From positions 1-15,013 of the forward strand of contig CALKCG010000151.1 in assembly GCA_938082915.1 (NCBI GenBank): a stretch of 15,013 nucleotides of DNA, given 5' to 3'. Of the stretch, positions 1 to 7,594 are shown in pieces. The DNA is from an uncultured archaeon. GTDB lineage: Archaea; Thermoproteota; CALKCG01; B24. Made by a program: the position numbers and the translations under genes. The notes below the pieces were generated by a model that ran no database searches, had not been told where the DNA came from, and worked only from the letters and a program-made list of their open reading frames with translations. Within the stretch, counting starts at the first letter, position 1. Each line of letters opens with the position of its first letter.

Positions 1-664
1 TCCTGTAAGTGTCGAACTTAGACAAGTGTTCGATAAACCAATCGTCCGGCACTATATCCACCTCTGGAATAGATATCTTCGCTAAACCCGACACTCTTTC
101 AGCTGGTCCAAGTAGAAACGTTAAGGCAGATATCTCGTAGACACCTAAATCGAATAAAGGTCCTCCAGCCCTCTTCGTGAAGAATGTTTCCGCACCCCAT
201 ATGGGTGGACTACGTCCAAGTCCTGCTCTAAACCAGAAGATTGCACCTATTTCCTTTAAAACTTCTTTAGCCTTAACATACTCTGGAAACATTTGAACAC
301 ACGGTTCAACTAAAGCCTTCACACCAGACTTTTTAACAGCATCTACAGCCTTTCTAAGATCATCCATGTTCGTAGCTAAAGGCTTCTGAACCAAAACATG
401 TTTGCCTACGTTAGCAGCCATAGCCACCTGTTTAGCGTGATCACCCATACCGGTAAGTATGAATACCGCTTCAACATCAGACTTCTCGAGCATCTCTTCA
501 TAATCATCGTAGTATTCTTCAACGCCCCATAGTTTAGCCACTCTCTCTGCTTTCTTCCCAACAATATCGCATACCGCTACAAGCCTTCCATATTTCTTAA
601 TAGCAGGTATGTAAGACTCATTAGCTATAACGCCACAACCCACAACGCCACATTTAACGCTCAT
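1..664 (-). CDS. Gfo/Idh/MocA-family NAD(P)-dependent oxidoreductase, C-terminus cut by window edge
   Basis: About 221 codons are visible; the 3' end lies outside the window. The N-terminus reads MSVKCGVVGCGVIA, a Rossmann dinucleotide-binding loop, followed by an acidic strand end (VAVCD) and the family signature around KHVLVQKPLA. The central part has the usual GGPLFDLGVYEI segment of the family, which shapes the substrate pocket. Members oxidise or reduce sugars, inositols and related polyols in the cytoplasm; the substrate cannot be named. In the usual EKP motif the glutamate is replaced by glutamine (QKP), while the catalytic lysine is kept. The ATG at 664 was preferred to the in-frame ATG at 688 because a TATA-like box at 695-700 would place transcription start near 671, and because the homologous fold begins right after residue 2. 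Confidence 0.9.
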   Translation of the reverse strand, partial: MSVKCGVVGCGVIANESYIPAIKKYGRLVAVCDIVGKKAERVAKLWGVEEYYDDYEEMLEKSDVEAVFILTGMGDHAKQVAMAANVGKHVLVQKPLATNMDDLRKAVDAVKKSGVKALVEPCVQMFPEYVKAKEVLKEIGAIFWFRAGLGRSPPIWGAETFFTKRAGGPLFDLGVYEISALTFLLGPAERVSGLAKISIPEVDIVPDDWFIEHLSKFDTYR

Positions 665-694
665 AGCGGTCTCATCAATATCTGTCATACGTCC

Positions 695-700
695 TTATAA
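695..700 (-). promoter_or_regulatory. TATA-like box for the Gfo/Idh/MocA gene
   Basis: TTATAA preceded by a purine-rich BRE-like stretch (AAAAGTACGC). Its centre is about 33 bp upstream of the ATG at 664, which predicts a leader of 5-10 nt. It is too close to serve the alternative ATG at 688. Confidence 0.45.
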
Positions 701-770
701 GCGTACTTTTCTCTGTATAACGTTACTTTCGCTTAGAACTCGCTCTGACAATTCCATATCTCTGGGATAA

Positions 771-778
771 TTTTATAA
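771..778 (+). promoter_or_regulatory. TATA-like box for the surface protein gene at 812
   Basis: TTTTATAA lies about 37 bp upstream of the TTG at 812, so a start of transcription near 800 and a leader of about 12 nt are expected. Together with the box at 695-700 it makes the 665-811 gap a divergent promoter region. Confidence 0.45.
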
Positions 779-811
779 GACCCCCCTCGGTTTTTCATTT
801 TAGGGTTTATT

Positions 812-1585
812 TTGAAACGTAGATTGATGATAGCCACTTTCATCATAGTAATATACTGTATGACTAGTATTCCTAGATTCCAGAGAACAGCCTTCTCACA
901 GCCAAATTGGCTCAACCAGGGTACTTACGTGGAATACAGTTGCAATGTATCTGTTTACAAGGGTGCCCCCTATGCTCCAACCACGGGAACTTTTAAATGG
1001 ACCGTTATAAATCTGACGGATGGATACATTCACATTCTATATGAAATGCGTATTGAAGACGTATCGTTTGAGAAAACGTTTAAAATAGAGACATCCTCTA
1101 ACCAGATTAAGGCGATAGACGATAGAATCGTAGAAAATACTACGAACTACCTCTGGATAGACTATACGCCTAGAATAGGCGACGTGATCCAACTTGAAAA
1201 TCTATCAGCCGTAGTAGTAGACCTGCGATTAGTCTCTTCAAAACTATTCACAGATAGAGCCTGTTGGCTGACAAATACGACTTTCAATATAAACGGGCTT
1301 AATATTGGAGATTTAAAGAATGCAACGATGGATGGCTTCATCGAAAGAAGCTACGATTGTGAAACAGGTGTACTGGTAAGCTCCCGCTTCCTAATAGAGT
1401 TTAAAGATTCAAATGGGAAAGTCTCTCAAAGCTACTTTTCAAGCATACTCATATCTTCAACAAACATACCGAATTTGACGGCGAGTAGACAATATTCAAA
1501 AATTCCAGTAGCAGTGGCTGTTGCAATTTTGCTGGCATCAATATTTATGGTTGCTAGGAGAATCCTCCAAGTAAAACCACTCTGA
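812..1585 (+). CDS. Predicted membrane-anchored, glycosylated surface protein of unknown function
   Basis: 257 residues, no family recognised. Residues about 5-20 form a hydrophobic export signal or anchor (MIATFIIVIYCM), the middle is a beta-rich hydrophilic domain, and residues about 231-250 form a C-terminal transmembrane helix followed by a short basic tail. The extracytoplasmic part has seven N-X-S/T sequons (NVS, NLT, NTT, NLS, NTT, NAT, NLT), which fits an N-glycosylated archaeal cell-envelope protein, and three cysteines that could form disulfides. The start is a TTG at 812; an ATG at 827 is an alternative that would shorten the basic n-region. The 3' end overlaps the convergent Yip1-like gene by 32 bp. 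Topology is well supported, function is unknown. Confidence 0.7.
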   Translation: MKRRLMIATFIIVIYCMTSIPRFQRTAFSQPNWLNQGTYVEYSCNVSVYKGAPYAPTTGTFKWTVINLTDGYIHILYEMRIEDVSFEKTFKIETSSNQIKAIDDRIVENTTNYLWIDYTPRIGDVIQLENLSAVVVDLRLVSSKLFTDRACWLTNTTFNINGLNIGDLKNATMDGFIERSYDCETGVLVSSRFLIEFKDSNGKVSQSYFSSILISSTNIPNLTASRQYSKIPVAVAVAILLASIFMVARRILQVKPL

Positions 1586-2519
1586 GAATCGCGTCGACAA
1601 TTAAGGGGGTTACTCCCGTGATTAACGCCTTGCTTCTAGGCATTTTAAACATAACGTAGAAAGCCATTACACATATTAGGCAGCTCCATATTGAGAATAT
1701 GTATCCCATGTTTGAGAGAAATCTAGGTGCCAGCTGATTTTCCCAAGCTTTTCTATATGCATTAGTCATAGTATTTGCGATTTCAATATTTTCCATGTTT
1801 ATCAGGACAAGCGTTACAGACGATGAAAGCATAGCTATCGATGTATCCACTCCCAATACTATCGTCAGCGGAGGTATTATAAACAGTATGGCTAGAGCCT
1901 CCACAACCTTCCCAATCACATAGGTGAACATAGAGTATGCGGTGACCATTAAAGTACTCGTGAAATGCCTCTCCGTTTTAAGTATCCACATCATTACGTA
2001 ATAGATGATGCTGTTTCTGAGAATATAGTAACCATAGTTTATGAGAGACATTACGGCTATTTGCGTAGCTGTTGCAGTATCCATTAGGGAGGACTTATAA
2101 GGCTCCAAAGCGTTAGAACCTTTAAGGATAAAAAGCTCTGTTTTGAATAGCATGAAAAGCTGCCTATTAACTAAATCCGCTAATATAAGTATCACCAGAA
2201 CCGCTATAGGACCACCTATATCTGGGTTTTCAAAGATCTCTACAAAAGCCTTCAAAGGATTAACCGCAGCCAGCCCAGCTCTTCGTAAAAACTCTTTAAG
2301 CCACAGTCCCGACCACTTAAAACCTGAATACATAGCTTTCAAGATAGATACAACTATAGCTTGTACTTTCTCACGACGCGTCTTAGCTTTTCTCCTCCTA
2401 GGTCTCCTTCTAGGTTTCTCCGAGTCTAAACCACCCCACCCCTTTAAGCTCTTAAGACCTACAGTCCACCATATCGTACTAAACTTCTTAAACCTTAAAT
2501 CTCTTATTATTAAATTCAC
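1554..2519 (-). CDS. Yip1-like multispanning membrane protein
   Basis: 321 residues. An arginine-rich cytoplasmic N-terminal tail (residues about 34-50, PRRRPRRRK) is followed by NPLKAFVEIFENPDIGGP at about 87-104, which is the entry motif of prokaryotic Yip1-domain proteins, and then by five or six hydrophobic helices up to the C-terminus. In eukaryotes Yip1 proteins act in membrane traffic; the archaeal and bacterial homologues have no established role. The GTG at 2519 was kept because a TATA-like AATATT at 2541-2546 is centred about 25 bp upstream and would give a leaderless message; no good Shine-Dalgarno motif is present. The first 50 residues are poorly constrained and a later start is possible. 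The family call rests on motif and topology only. Confidence 0.65.
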   Translation of the reverse strand: MNLIIRDLRFKKFSTIWWTVGLKSLKGWGGLDSEKPRRRPRRRKAKTRREKVQAIVVSILKAMYSGFKWSGLWLKEFLRRAGLAAVNPLKAFVEIFENPDIGGPIAVLVILILADLVNRQLFMLFKTELFILKGSNALEPYKSSLMDTATATQIAVMSLINYGYYILRNSIIYYVMMWILKTERHFTSTLMVTAYSMFTYVIGKVVEALAILFIIPPLTIVLGVDTSIAMLSSSVTLVLINMENIEIANTMTNAYRKAWENQLAPRFLSNMGYIFSIWSCLICVMAFYVMFKMPRSKALITGVTPLIVDAILRVVLLGGFS

Positions 2520-2538
2520 AGGTATTTTAACTTAGTTT

Positions 2539-2733
2539 TCAATATTTGGATCGCCTCCTCTTTCTGAAGAGCACTACTCTGTTGAAGGCTGTCCCATAAT
2601 CGAAACCAGCGTCGATCAGCTTGAATGTCTCCTCTATCGTTGAAACCGTCTTACAGTAAAGCTCGTCGTTAGATGCTTGAAACTTCTTAGGTCTTCTAGT
2701 ATCGCCCAGCTTTTGGCCTCTTGAACTCGTTCG
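2539..2733 (-). pseudogene. Remnant of an archaeal tyrosine-recombinase (integrase) C-terminal tail
   Basis: An open stretch of about 64 codons without a credible start ends at the TGA at 2541. It contains DELYCKTVSTIEETFKLIDA followed by GFDY and a terminal LFRKRRR. Archaeal integrases commonly end with a cysteine-containing strand, a helix of the form EEA-KLIE-GFEY and a final LFRKRK, so this matches the extreme C-terminus of such an enzyme. The catalytic R-H-R-Y part is not present upstream, where the frame is closed by a TAG. It is therefore read as a truncated relic of an integrated element. The recognition is by pattern only. Confidence 0.45.
2541..2546 (-). promoter_or_regulatory. TATA-like box for the Yip1-like gene
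   Basis: AAATATTG centred near 2543, about 25 bp upstream of the GTG at 2519, supports a leaderless start there. It lies inside the end of the integrase remnant. Confidence 0.3.
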
Positions 2734-2973
2734 CTATTATTGTTGTTGGCTTATGCAAGAACGAAGTAGATAGAGACTTCGTCACATGTTTAAACATACT
2801 CAATATGTAGATATATGAGTTCACCTCGAAAGCCCTCTATGAGTTAATCGAGGAAGAAGAGTCGGGTAGAGGTAATAAGTTACTACGTATCTCTACTTAG
2901 CTCAGAACTCTAAGATCCGGTTGAAAGATATGCGTAGCCTAGTTTTGTTTCTACGAAAATAGAGAGAGCCGTC
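2734..2973. other. Gene-free stretch between the integrase remnant and vapC
   Basis: No intact gene was found. Short open runs exist on both strands (plus strand about 2814-2900, minus strand about 2705-2830), all interrupted by stops and without a recognisable product. They may be further decayed parts of the same inserted element. Confidence 0.4.
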
Positions 2974-3387
2974 TCAAATATCCTTCAACCATACTGTCTC
3001 AATACCTTTTACGAGCTTAAAGTGTTCATCGTCTGTTATCACGACTCCATGTGTATGAATTAGGGCCGTTGTCGCGATTATAGCGTCAGCTAATGGAATT
3101 CCCGGGGTTCTTAAAACCACTTCTCCAGCGAAGTAGGATATGTCTTCAGTTATAGGAATGAACGGTATATTTGAAGCTTTAATGGATGCGACCCTCAACT
3201 TCACGGTATCCATTCCAACCAGTCTCCCCATGGTGCCGTAAAGCTCCGTAATCGTAATAGCAGATGAAGCTACTTTAAGTTCTCCTTTCAATACTCTTTG
3301 AATAATCCTCTTGGTCTAATTGGCTACCTCTCCATTCTCTGGATTATAATATGAGAAGTAGAACCTCGTATCCAAGACAGCTCTCAA
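2974..3387 (-). pseudogene. vapC: VapC-type PIN-domain toxin interrupted by an in-frame TAG
   Basis: Reading from a TTG at 3387 gives AVLDTRFYFSYY, the PIN-domain first strand with the metal-binding Asp at codon 6, then an in-frame TAG at 3318-3316 (codon 24), then an uninterrupted PIN fold. The acidic residues expected downstream are present: Glu in TITELYG, Asp in LADAIIATTA and Asp in VVITDDEHF. PIN toxins are Mg-dependent ribonucleases that cut tRNA or rRNA. The TTG overlaps the antitoxin stop codon (TTGA), the usual coupled arrangement. A restart at the TTG at 3291 would give 105 residues lacking the first catalytic Asp, so the toxin is predicted inactive. TAG is an ordinary stop in neighbouring genes. 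One base change (for example TGG to TAG) explains the lesion; a sequencing error is the alternative. Confidence 0.8.
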
Positions 3388-3611
3388 CGCCACTCCTCAC
3401 GCATCCTGTTAGGCAAGTTCTTCAGCTCTTTAACATCATATTTCCCAACATCAACACCAGCTTGTTCTTCTAAATTAGGAACCAATTTAACCAAGAGGCC
3501 ATCGCCAACATCTTCTATCAGCACCCTGACTCCTTCTTTAATTCCATACTTCCTTCTGTACTCCACTGGAATAGTCACCTGCCCCTTCCTCGTCACCAAC
3601 ACTTCCTTCAT
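3384..3611 (-). CDS. vapB: VapB-type AbrB/SpoVT-family antitoxin
   Basis: 75 residues. Residues 1-46 form a SpoVT-AbrB swapped-hairpin DNA-binding domain (LVTRKGQVTIPVEYRRKYGI, then GVRVLIED), and residues about 47-75 form the acidic tail that would wrap around and block the PIN toxin. It is followed directly by the toxin frame, sharing the bases TTGA, as in coupled vapBC operons. Such antitoxins bind their own promoter; the TACTAC/GTAGTA inverted repeat at 3623-3646 is the obvious candidate operator. The antitoxin is intact although the toxin frame is broken. Confidence 0.88.
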   Translation of the reverse strand: MKEVLVTRKGQVTIPVEYRRKYGIKEGVRVLIEDVGDGLLVKLVPNLEEQAGVDVGKYDVKELKNLPNRMREEWR

Positions 3612-3622
3612 TCAATCACTAG

Positions 3623-3646
3623 TACTACTATAAAGTAAAAGTAGTA
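3623..3646 (-). promoter_or_regulatory. vapB promoter with TACTAC/GTAGTA inverted repeat
   Basis: TACTAC (3623-3628) and GTAGTA (3641-3646) are perfect inverted repeats 12 bp apart. The spacer holds the TATA-like CTTTATAG on the minus strand, some 18-25 bp upstream of the vapB ATG. Repression by an AbrB-type dimer bound here would occlude the TATA box. The site is seen directly; its function is inferred. Confidence 0.5.
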
Positions 3647-4149
3647 TCTAATCATTTTTGTCCAACTTTTAAGAAGATGCCTTACCTTAATATTTAAGGC
3701 AATCTCAGCATAAGTGCAAGTATGGATTTTTACGGCCCTCTTTAGAATCTGAATACTGTGCTCTGGATAAATGGGATTACGTAATAAGACCATAAACCTT
3801 ACTGTACCAACTCCCTGCTTGGGCTTTATAGAGATGGCCATCTACACTTCGCGAGAACATCTGACAAAACTTATGTCCTCAGAGGAGGGCATTTTCTAAT
3901 ACTGCAAGAAAAGCTATACTATGGAAATTGAACTTCAAGATAATCACATGGTACGAGGAATGGTAGAAGACTATGAACATCCAATCCTAATATTAAGTTG
4001 GATAGCTAATAATCAAAAGCCACTAGACATTAGTGATTGAGAGTAGGAGGTTTCAGGGAATTTGGTGGAGGGAAATCTCTATATGGAAGTTGGGATTTAA
4101 TATATTTCCAATATGCAGTAGGAGCAGTTAACATCCTCAAATTGAGGTG
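3647..4149. other. About 500 bp without a recognisable gene
   Basis: Only small open frames occur. One of 39 codons starts at an ATG at 3921 and stops at 4040; a second, 38 codons from a TTG at 4037 to 4153, overlaps it by TTGA. A 77-codon minus-strand frame (3608-3841) runs through the vapB promoter. None has a recognisable product or a convincing promoter. Confidence 0.4.
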
Positions 4150-4846
4150 CTAGGAATGAGCTGTACTCCTTCTCTTCAACTCTATGATGATAATCGAGGC
4201 TCCTCCCAAAGAGACAACTCCACCTAACACGCTGAAAGTATAGTCCTCTTCAATCCTATGCTTCATAACCGGTCCTACGTATGTTGAGAGTTCGTCGTCC
4301 ATGTCAAAGCATATTTTAGCCGGACCTGTCAGGTCGAAGTATAAAATCTCCAGGGTATGTTCGCCTTTGCTCAATTTGACCGTAGCTGTCTTCTCTGAGT
4401 AACCTCCTACGTTGTTCCAGGAATCGATGATAAGTTCCTCATCTATAACTAGTTGGAATCCATCATCCCCTCCAAGTTTAAAGCACGTGTTCATATCCCT
4501 AGGGGCATAGACCTCGGCTTTGGCGTAGAAGCCAACGTAATCGGAGTAGTTACCGAATGGGTTACTCAAACCCCAATCGTAATGAAACTCGGCTGGGAAG
4601 GTGGAGTTGCCTATAACATCGGTTAACTTGTAGGCGACGTATGTTACACTCCATATTTCAGTGACTTCCAGTTTTTGCCATGTGACCCCCCACTCCGTCG
4701 TCTTAGTAACAATCTCCTCATACGCTACCTTGCGAGTTTTAGGTCCCCATTACTGCAACTACTGCTCCAAGCACTATGATGATTATTCCAATGACAAGGA
4801 GCTTCGAGGTCATAGGTCTAGCTGATGGTGACTTTTCCACCTCCAC
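4150..4846 (-). pseudogene. PA14-domain membrane protein, frameshifted after the N-terminal helix
   Basis: A GTG at 4846 opens a frame containing MTSKLLVIGIIIIVLGAVVA, the same N-terminal anchor helix as in the other PA14 proteins here, but it ends at the TAA at 4741-4739. From the very next bases another frame continues without interruption to 4150. It encodes EWGVTWQKLEV, DVIGNSTFPAEF, VYAPRDM, the PA14 core GGDDGFQLVID plus IIDSWNNVGGY, and a C-terminal helix (about 4165-4230). A single inserted base, or two lost bases, near 4735-4750 would reconcile the frames. The restored length of about 232 residues matches its paralogues. A TATA-like run at 4866-4876 sits 25 bp upstream of the GTG. 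It follows the intact paralogue at 4892-5527 by 45 bp. It could be a sequencing error or, less likely, a programmed frameshift. Confidence 0.75.
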
Positions 4847-4865
4847 TTTAAGATGAGGGCTTGTG

Positions 4866-4876
4866 TTAAAAAATAA
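4866..4876 (-). promoter_or_regulatory. TATA-like box for the broken PA14 gene
   Basis: TTATTTTTTAA on the minus strand, centred near 4871, predicts transcription start at about 4845, exactly at the GTG at 4846. The gene may thus have had its own leaderless transcript besides readthrough from the operon upstream. Confidence 0.4.
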
Positions 4877-4891
4877 GGGAAGAGGGTGAAT

Positions 4892-5527
4892 TTATTTTGC
4901 TCCGCCCATTTTGCGCCTTAGTATGGTTGGAGGCAATATGGCACCCAACGCCGCTAAAAAGCCTCCTAGGAAGCCCACTCCTCCGCCGTTCGTCCGCGTG
5001 CTCATGGCCTGCCTCCAATCTGCAAGCTTGATGTCGAAGGATGCGTCTTGACCACCATACCATTCATACCATTTAAGCTTCAACTCATGCTTGCCGGCTG
5101 AGAGCTGGTACTCTGCTTCATCTATCGTATAGCCCCTCAGACGCCACCCATCTATTACAAGTTTGCCGTCTACGAGCAACATTATTCCATCGTCGCTGCC
5201 AGCTCTGAAGATTACTTTAAGATCTCTTGGGACATCTACGACTAGAGTGGCTTCGAAACCAAACGTATCAGTCCATTCTTTTCCGGTCGGATCTGTGTAC
5301 GTTATCCCTCTGCGGACGAACCTAGCTGGGAGCGTCGACGAGCCTATGACTTTACCGAACTTTCCAGAGGATTCTGTCACTTCATACCATGTAACATCCC
5401 ACTCCCTTCCACCGGTAATGCTATCGACTATTGCCTCGAGGTCTGCCTCCCACTTGAAACTATATGCTATTGCCGCAAGCCCGGCTATCAGTAAGATCAA
5501 ACCGGCTATACACAGCGGCTTATACAT
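4892..5527 (-). CDS. Two-helix membrane protein with an extracytoplasmic PA14 domain
   Basis: 211 residues. Residues about 5-22 form an anchor helix, residues about 43-170 a compact beta-rich domain, and residues about 183-203 a second helix with a basic end (RRKMGG). The core GSDDGIMLLVDGKLVIDGW at 110-128 is the PA14 signature; in lectin-like PA14 domains the two adjacent Asp residues form the DcisD calcium and sugar site. A preceding DVTWYEV segment recurs in all four PA14 proteins of the window and seems specific to this group. The gene starts 11 bp after the transporter gene, with a strong Shine-Dalgarno motif overlapping that stop codon, so the two are almost certainly co-transcribed. 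Ligand binding at the cell surface next to the transporter is a reasonable inference; ligand unknown. Confidence 0.82.
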   Translation of the reverse strand: MYKPLCIAGLILLIAGLAAIAYSFKWEADLEAIVDSITGGREWDVTWYEVTESSGKFGKVIGSSTLPARFVRRGITYTDPTGKEWTDTFGFEATLVVDVPRDLKVIFRAGSDDGIMLLVDGKLVIDGWRLRGYTIDEAEYQLSAGKHELKLKWYEWYGGQDASFDIKLADWRQAMSTRTNGGGVGFLGGFLAALGAILPPTILRRKMGGAK

Positions 5528-5529
5528 AG

Positions 5530-5539
5530 CATCACCCCC
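5530..5539 (-). promoter_or_regulatory. Strong internal Shine-Dalgarno site
   Basis: GGGGGTGAT, close to the ideal GGAGGTGAT, overlaps the TAG of the upstream transporter gene and ends three bases before the ATG at 5527. It decides the start of the PA14 gene and implies translational coupling. Most promoter-proximal genes here lack such a motif. Confidence 0.65.
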
Positions 5540-7554
5540 TAGAACGGTATGAAGAACCTTGCTGCGCTGAGAACAATCCCTATGAATATCGCGGCCAGTG
5601 TTCCGGCTAACGCTCCCCCTATGAATGCTACTCCATGCTCCTCGTAGAGCTTACTTCCACCTATCCTGAGCGTAAGCCATTTAGCTATCCAAGCCGCTAG
5701 GAAAGCGGTCCAAGTCCCAGTCCATATTTCCCTGGCCGCCCCACTTATGAGAAAGCCCACCGGGTGTATTGGCCACCATACAAACCTCATCCTTAAGAAG
5801 TCTAAGGCAGCTACAACGATGAAGCCCGCTACGAGGAAGAGAGCGATCAGGTCTGGGCCGGGTATCTTGGTATTCCAGTTTTCGCGAACTATCCATGCGC
5901 AGCCCCATCCAGCATCTCCACACACAGGAGCCCTAGCACCCATTATGTTGAACCACCATACTCTCAGAACCATAGATATCGGCAGCCCTATGAACATCGT
6001 AAGAGCCATCAGGTAGAAGGCGGTCCTATAGCCGACTTTTGCACGGCTTGCTAGGGCGAAGCCCTGCATAGTAGCCTCAGCCCAGGTATGTACGCCGGCT
6101 CCAGCCGTGTTGACTCCGTTTATCAAGATCTCAGTACTCCATATGTAGTCGTTCGTGTATGGTGTTGGAGCCTGAGGCCAGATGAACTTGAAGGGCCAAG
6201 CAGGCCACATAGCTCTCTCCTGGAAGTAAGCATAGCCCGTCAAGCCTCGAACGTAGGATTCACCTATGATATAGACTATGCTTATTAGAAGTGCCACGAG
6301 TGCTGGAATAGCTGTAGAACCTAAGCTGACCATGAATGCTAGGAAGACTACGCAAGACCCTATTATGTAAAAGTATATTGTCCTGTAGCTGAAAGGCTCC
6401 TTGGACACTTCCATTGTGGTTTTTCCAAATGCAGACCTAATAGTCTCTCTAAGGTAATCCCTACTACGCCATATGATCATAGCGACGAGCCCTACCCCGC
6501 CTCCTACGAGGCAGAGCCAACTCCAGTAGTACGGTGGACCCCATGTAGGAGAAAGCTTATATCCGGCAAAGCCCAGAACTCTGCAGCAGCCTCCTAGTTG
6601 AAATATTCCAGTGTAGTATCCGAAGTAGTAGGCTATTTGGGCTAGTATCATCAGTAGGAATGTTAGACTCCACATGCTGAAGCTTATGTCGAGCGGGGCG
6701 AGATAGGCTATTATAAAGTTGAGCGGCTGCATATTCCACCTCATGAAAGCGACTATGGTTGAACCTAGCTGCCATGCAATTGGATTACCCCATGGTGCGA
6801 CAGCAGCACATCCATTCGGACTCACGTTGTTTGCACGCCAGCCTATCATGTCTGGCCACCATGGGAATAGGTAAGTTAAGAGTATTTGAAGGTTTATGGA
6901 GAAGCCAATGAGTATCCCTAAGAGGAAACCGATGTTAATCCTTCTTTCATTAATACGGCTCGGTGCCTCCCACATGCCTATCATGAATGGAAATGGTAGC
7001 TTCTCAACTTCGATCCATCTTTTTCTGAAGAGCAGCATTAGGCTTGACCCCAAGAGGAAGTATGCGAAGTGGTGGAAGGTCCAGAATGCTATTGCAGGCG
7101 CCCAGCCAGCCCAGTTTATATTCCAAGTCCCCGCCGTCTTAACAACTCTTGTGACTTCAAGTGGAACGAAAAACCATGTCTCCCTCATCACATACCACTC
7201 AGGGCTTTGAGCAGCAACAGAAAACCTATAGGTATATCCTACTGGTAAAGCCATCCAGCCGCTCATACCTCCGGCATTAGCCATACCCATGCTTGTAATT
7301 AAACCTATCAAGTAGAGGTAGGCGAGCGATTGGGTCTTCTTCGTAAACTTGCCGGTTAGAGAGGCAGCCAAGGGTAGCAGCATGGCGAGGACGGGCATTG
7401 TGGCAGGTATGCACACTGTCCCAAGACCATAGATACATGCTATGCCAGATACGTAGAGAACGCCATTAGCGATGTTCACGACAATCGACAATATCACTAT
7501 AAAGGCAATCCAAAGGGGCCAGTTAATCTTTTCCTTAACAATTTCCTCCGACAT
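5539..7554 (-). CDS. Large polytopic membrane protein, DUF6785/DUF6784-type, OPT-transporter-like
   Basis: 671 residues with about 14-16 hydrophobic segments and many aromatic residues. A cytoplasmic loop at 177-190 reads RKRWIEVEKLPFPF, resembling the basic/LPFP loop of OPT-like proteins. The C-terminal domain (566-671) has RMRFVWWPIHPVGF at 588-601, which I recognise as the hallmark of the DUF6784 domain that follows DUF6785 in uncharacterised bacterial and archaeal membrane proteins. The family resembles oligopeptide (OPT) transporters, but no substrate is established. The ATG at 7554 has GAGGAAA just upstream and a TATATATA box at 7587-7594. It is the first gene of the operon with the PA14 proteins at 4892-5527 and 4150-4846. 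A decayed relative of its C-terminal domain lies at 11138-11583. Membrane location is certain, transport is inferred. Confidence 0.75.
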   Translation of the reverse strand: MSEEIVKEKINWPLWIAFIVILSIVVNIANGVLYVSGIACIYGLGTVCIPATMPVLAMLLPLAASLTGKFTKKTQSLAYLYLIGLITSMGMANAGGMSGWMALPVGYTYRFSVAAQSPEWYVMRETWFFVPLEVTRVVKTAGTWNINWAGWAPAIAFWTFHHFAYFLLGSSLMLLFRKRWIEVEKLPFPFMIGMWEAPSRINERRINIGFLLGILIGFSINLQILLTYLFPWWPDMIGWRANNVSPNGCAAVAPWGNPIAWQLGSTIVAFMRWNMQPLNFIIAYLAPLDISFSMWSLTFLLMILAQIAYYFGYYTGIFQLGGCCRVLGFAGYKLSPTWGPPYYWSWLCLVGGGVGLVAMIIWRSRDYLRETIRSAFGKTTMEVSKEPFSYRTIYFYIIGSCVVFLAFMVSLGSTAIPALVALLISIVYIIGESYVRGLTGYAYFQERAMWPAWPFKFIWPQAPTPYTNDYIWSTEILINGVNTAGAGVHTWAEATMQGFALASRAKVGYRTAFYLMALTMFIGLPISMVLRVWWFNIMGARAPVCGDAGWGCAWIVRENWNTKIPGPDLIALFLVAGFIVVAALDFLRMRFVWWPIHPVGFLISGAAREIWTGTWTAFLAAWIAKWLTLRIGGSKLYEEHGVAFIGGALAGTLAAIFIGIVLSAARFFIPF

Positions 7555-7561
7555 TTTCCTC

Positions 7562-7594
7562 AGACTTATTAGTCTATTTCTGAAGCTATATATA
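7562..7594 (-). promoter_or_regulatory. Promoter and possible operator of the transporter-PA14 operon
   Basis: TATATATA at 7587-7594 predicts transcription start near 7565, giving a leader of about 10 nt that includes GAGGAAA before the ATG at 7554. A 14-bp palindrome, AGACTtattAGTCT, at 7562-7575 covers the predicted start of transcription and could bind a repressor. TATA placement is convincing; the operator role is a guess. Confidence 0.45.

Noticed and set aside
2143..2535. 130-codon plus-strand frame
   Set aside because: Antisense shadow of the Yip1-like gene, which has clear membrane helices and a family motif on the other strand.
3608..3841. 77-codon minus-strand frame upstream of vapB
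   Set aside because: It runs through the vapB promoter repeat, has no recognisable domain and its end encodes the promoter's AT-rich bases; probably a chance frame.
5163..5552. 129-codon plus-strand frame
   Set aside because: Antisense to the PA14 gene at 4892-5527; composition is typical of a shadow frame.
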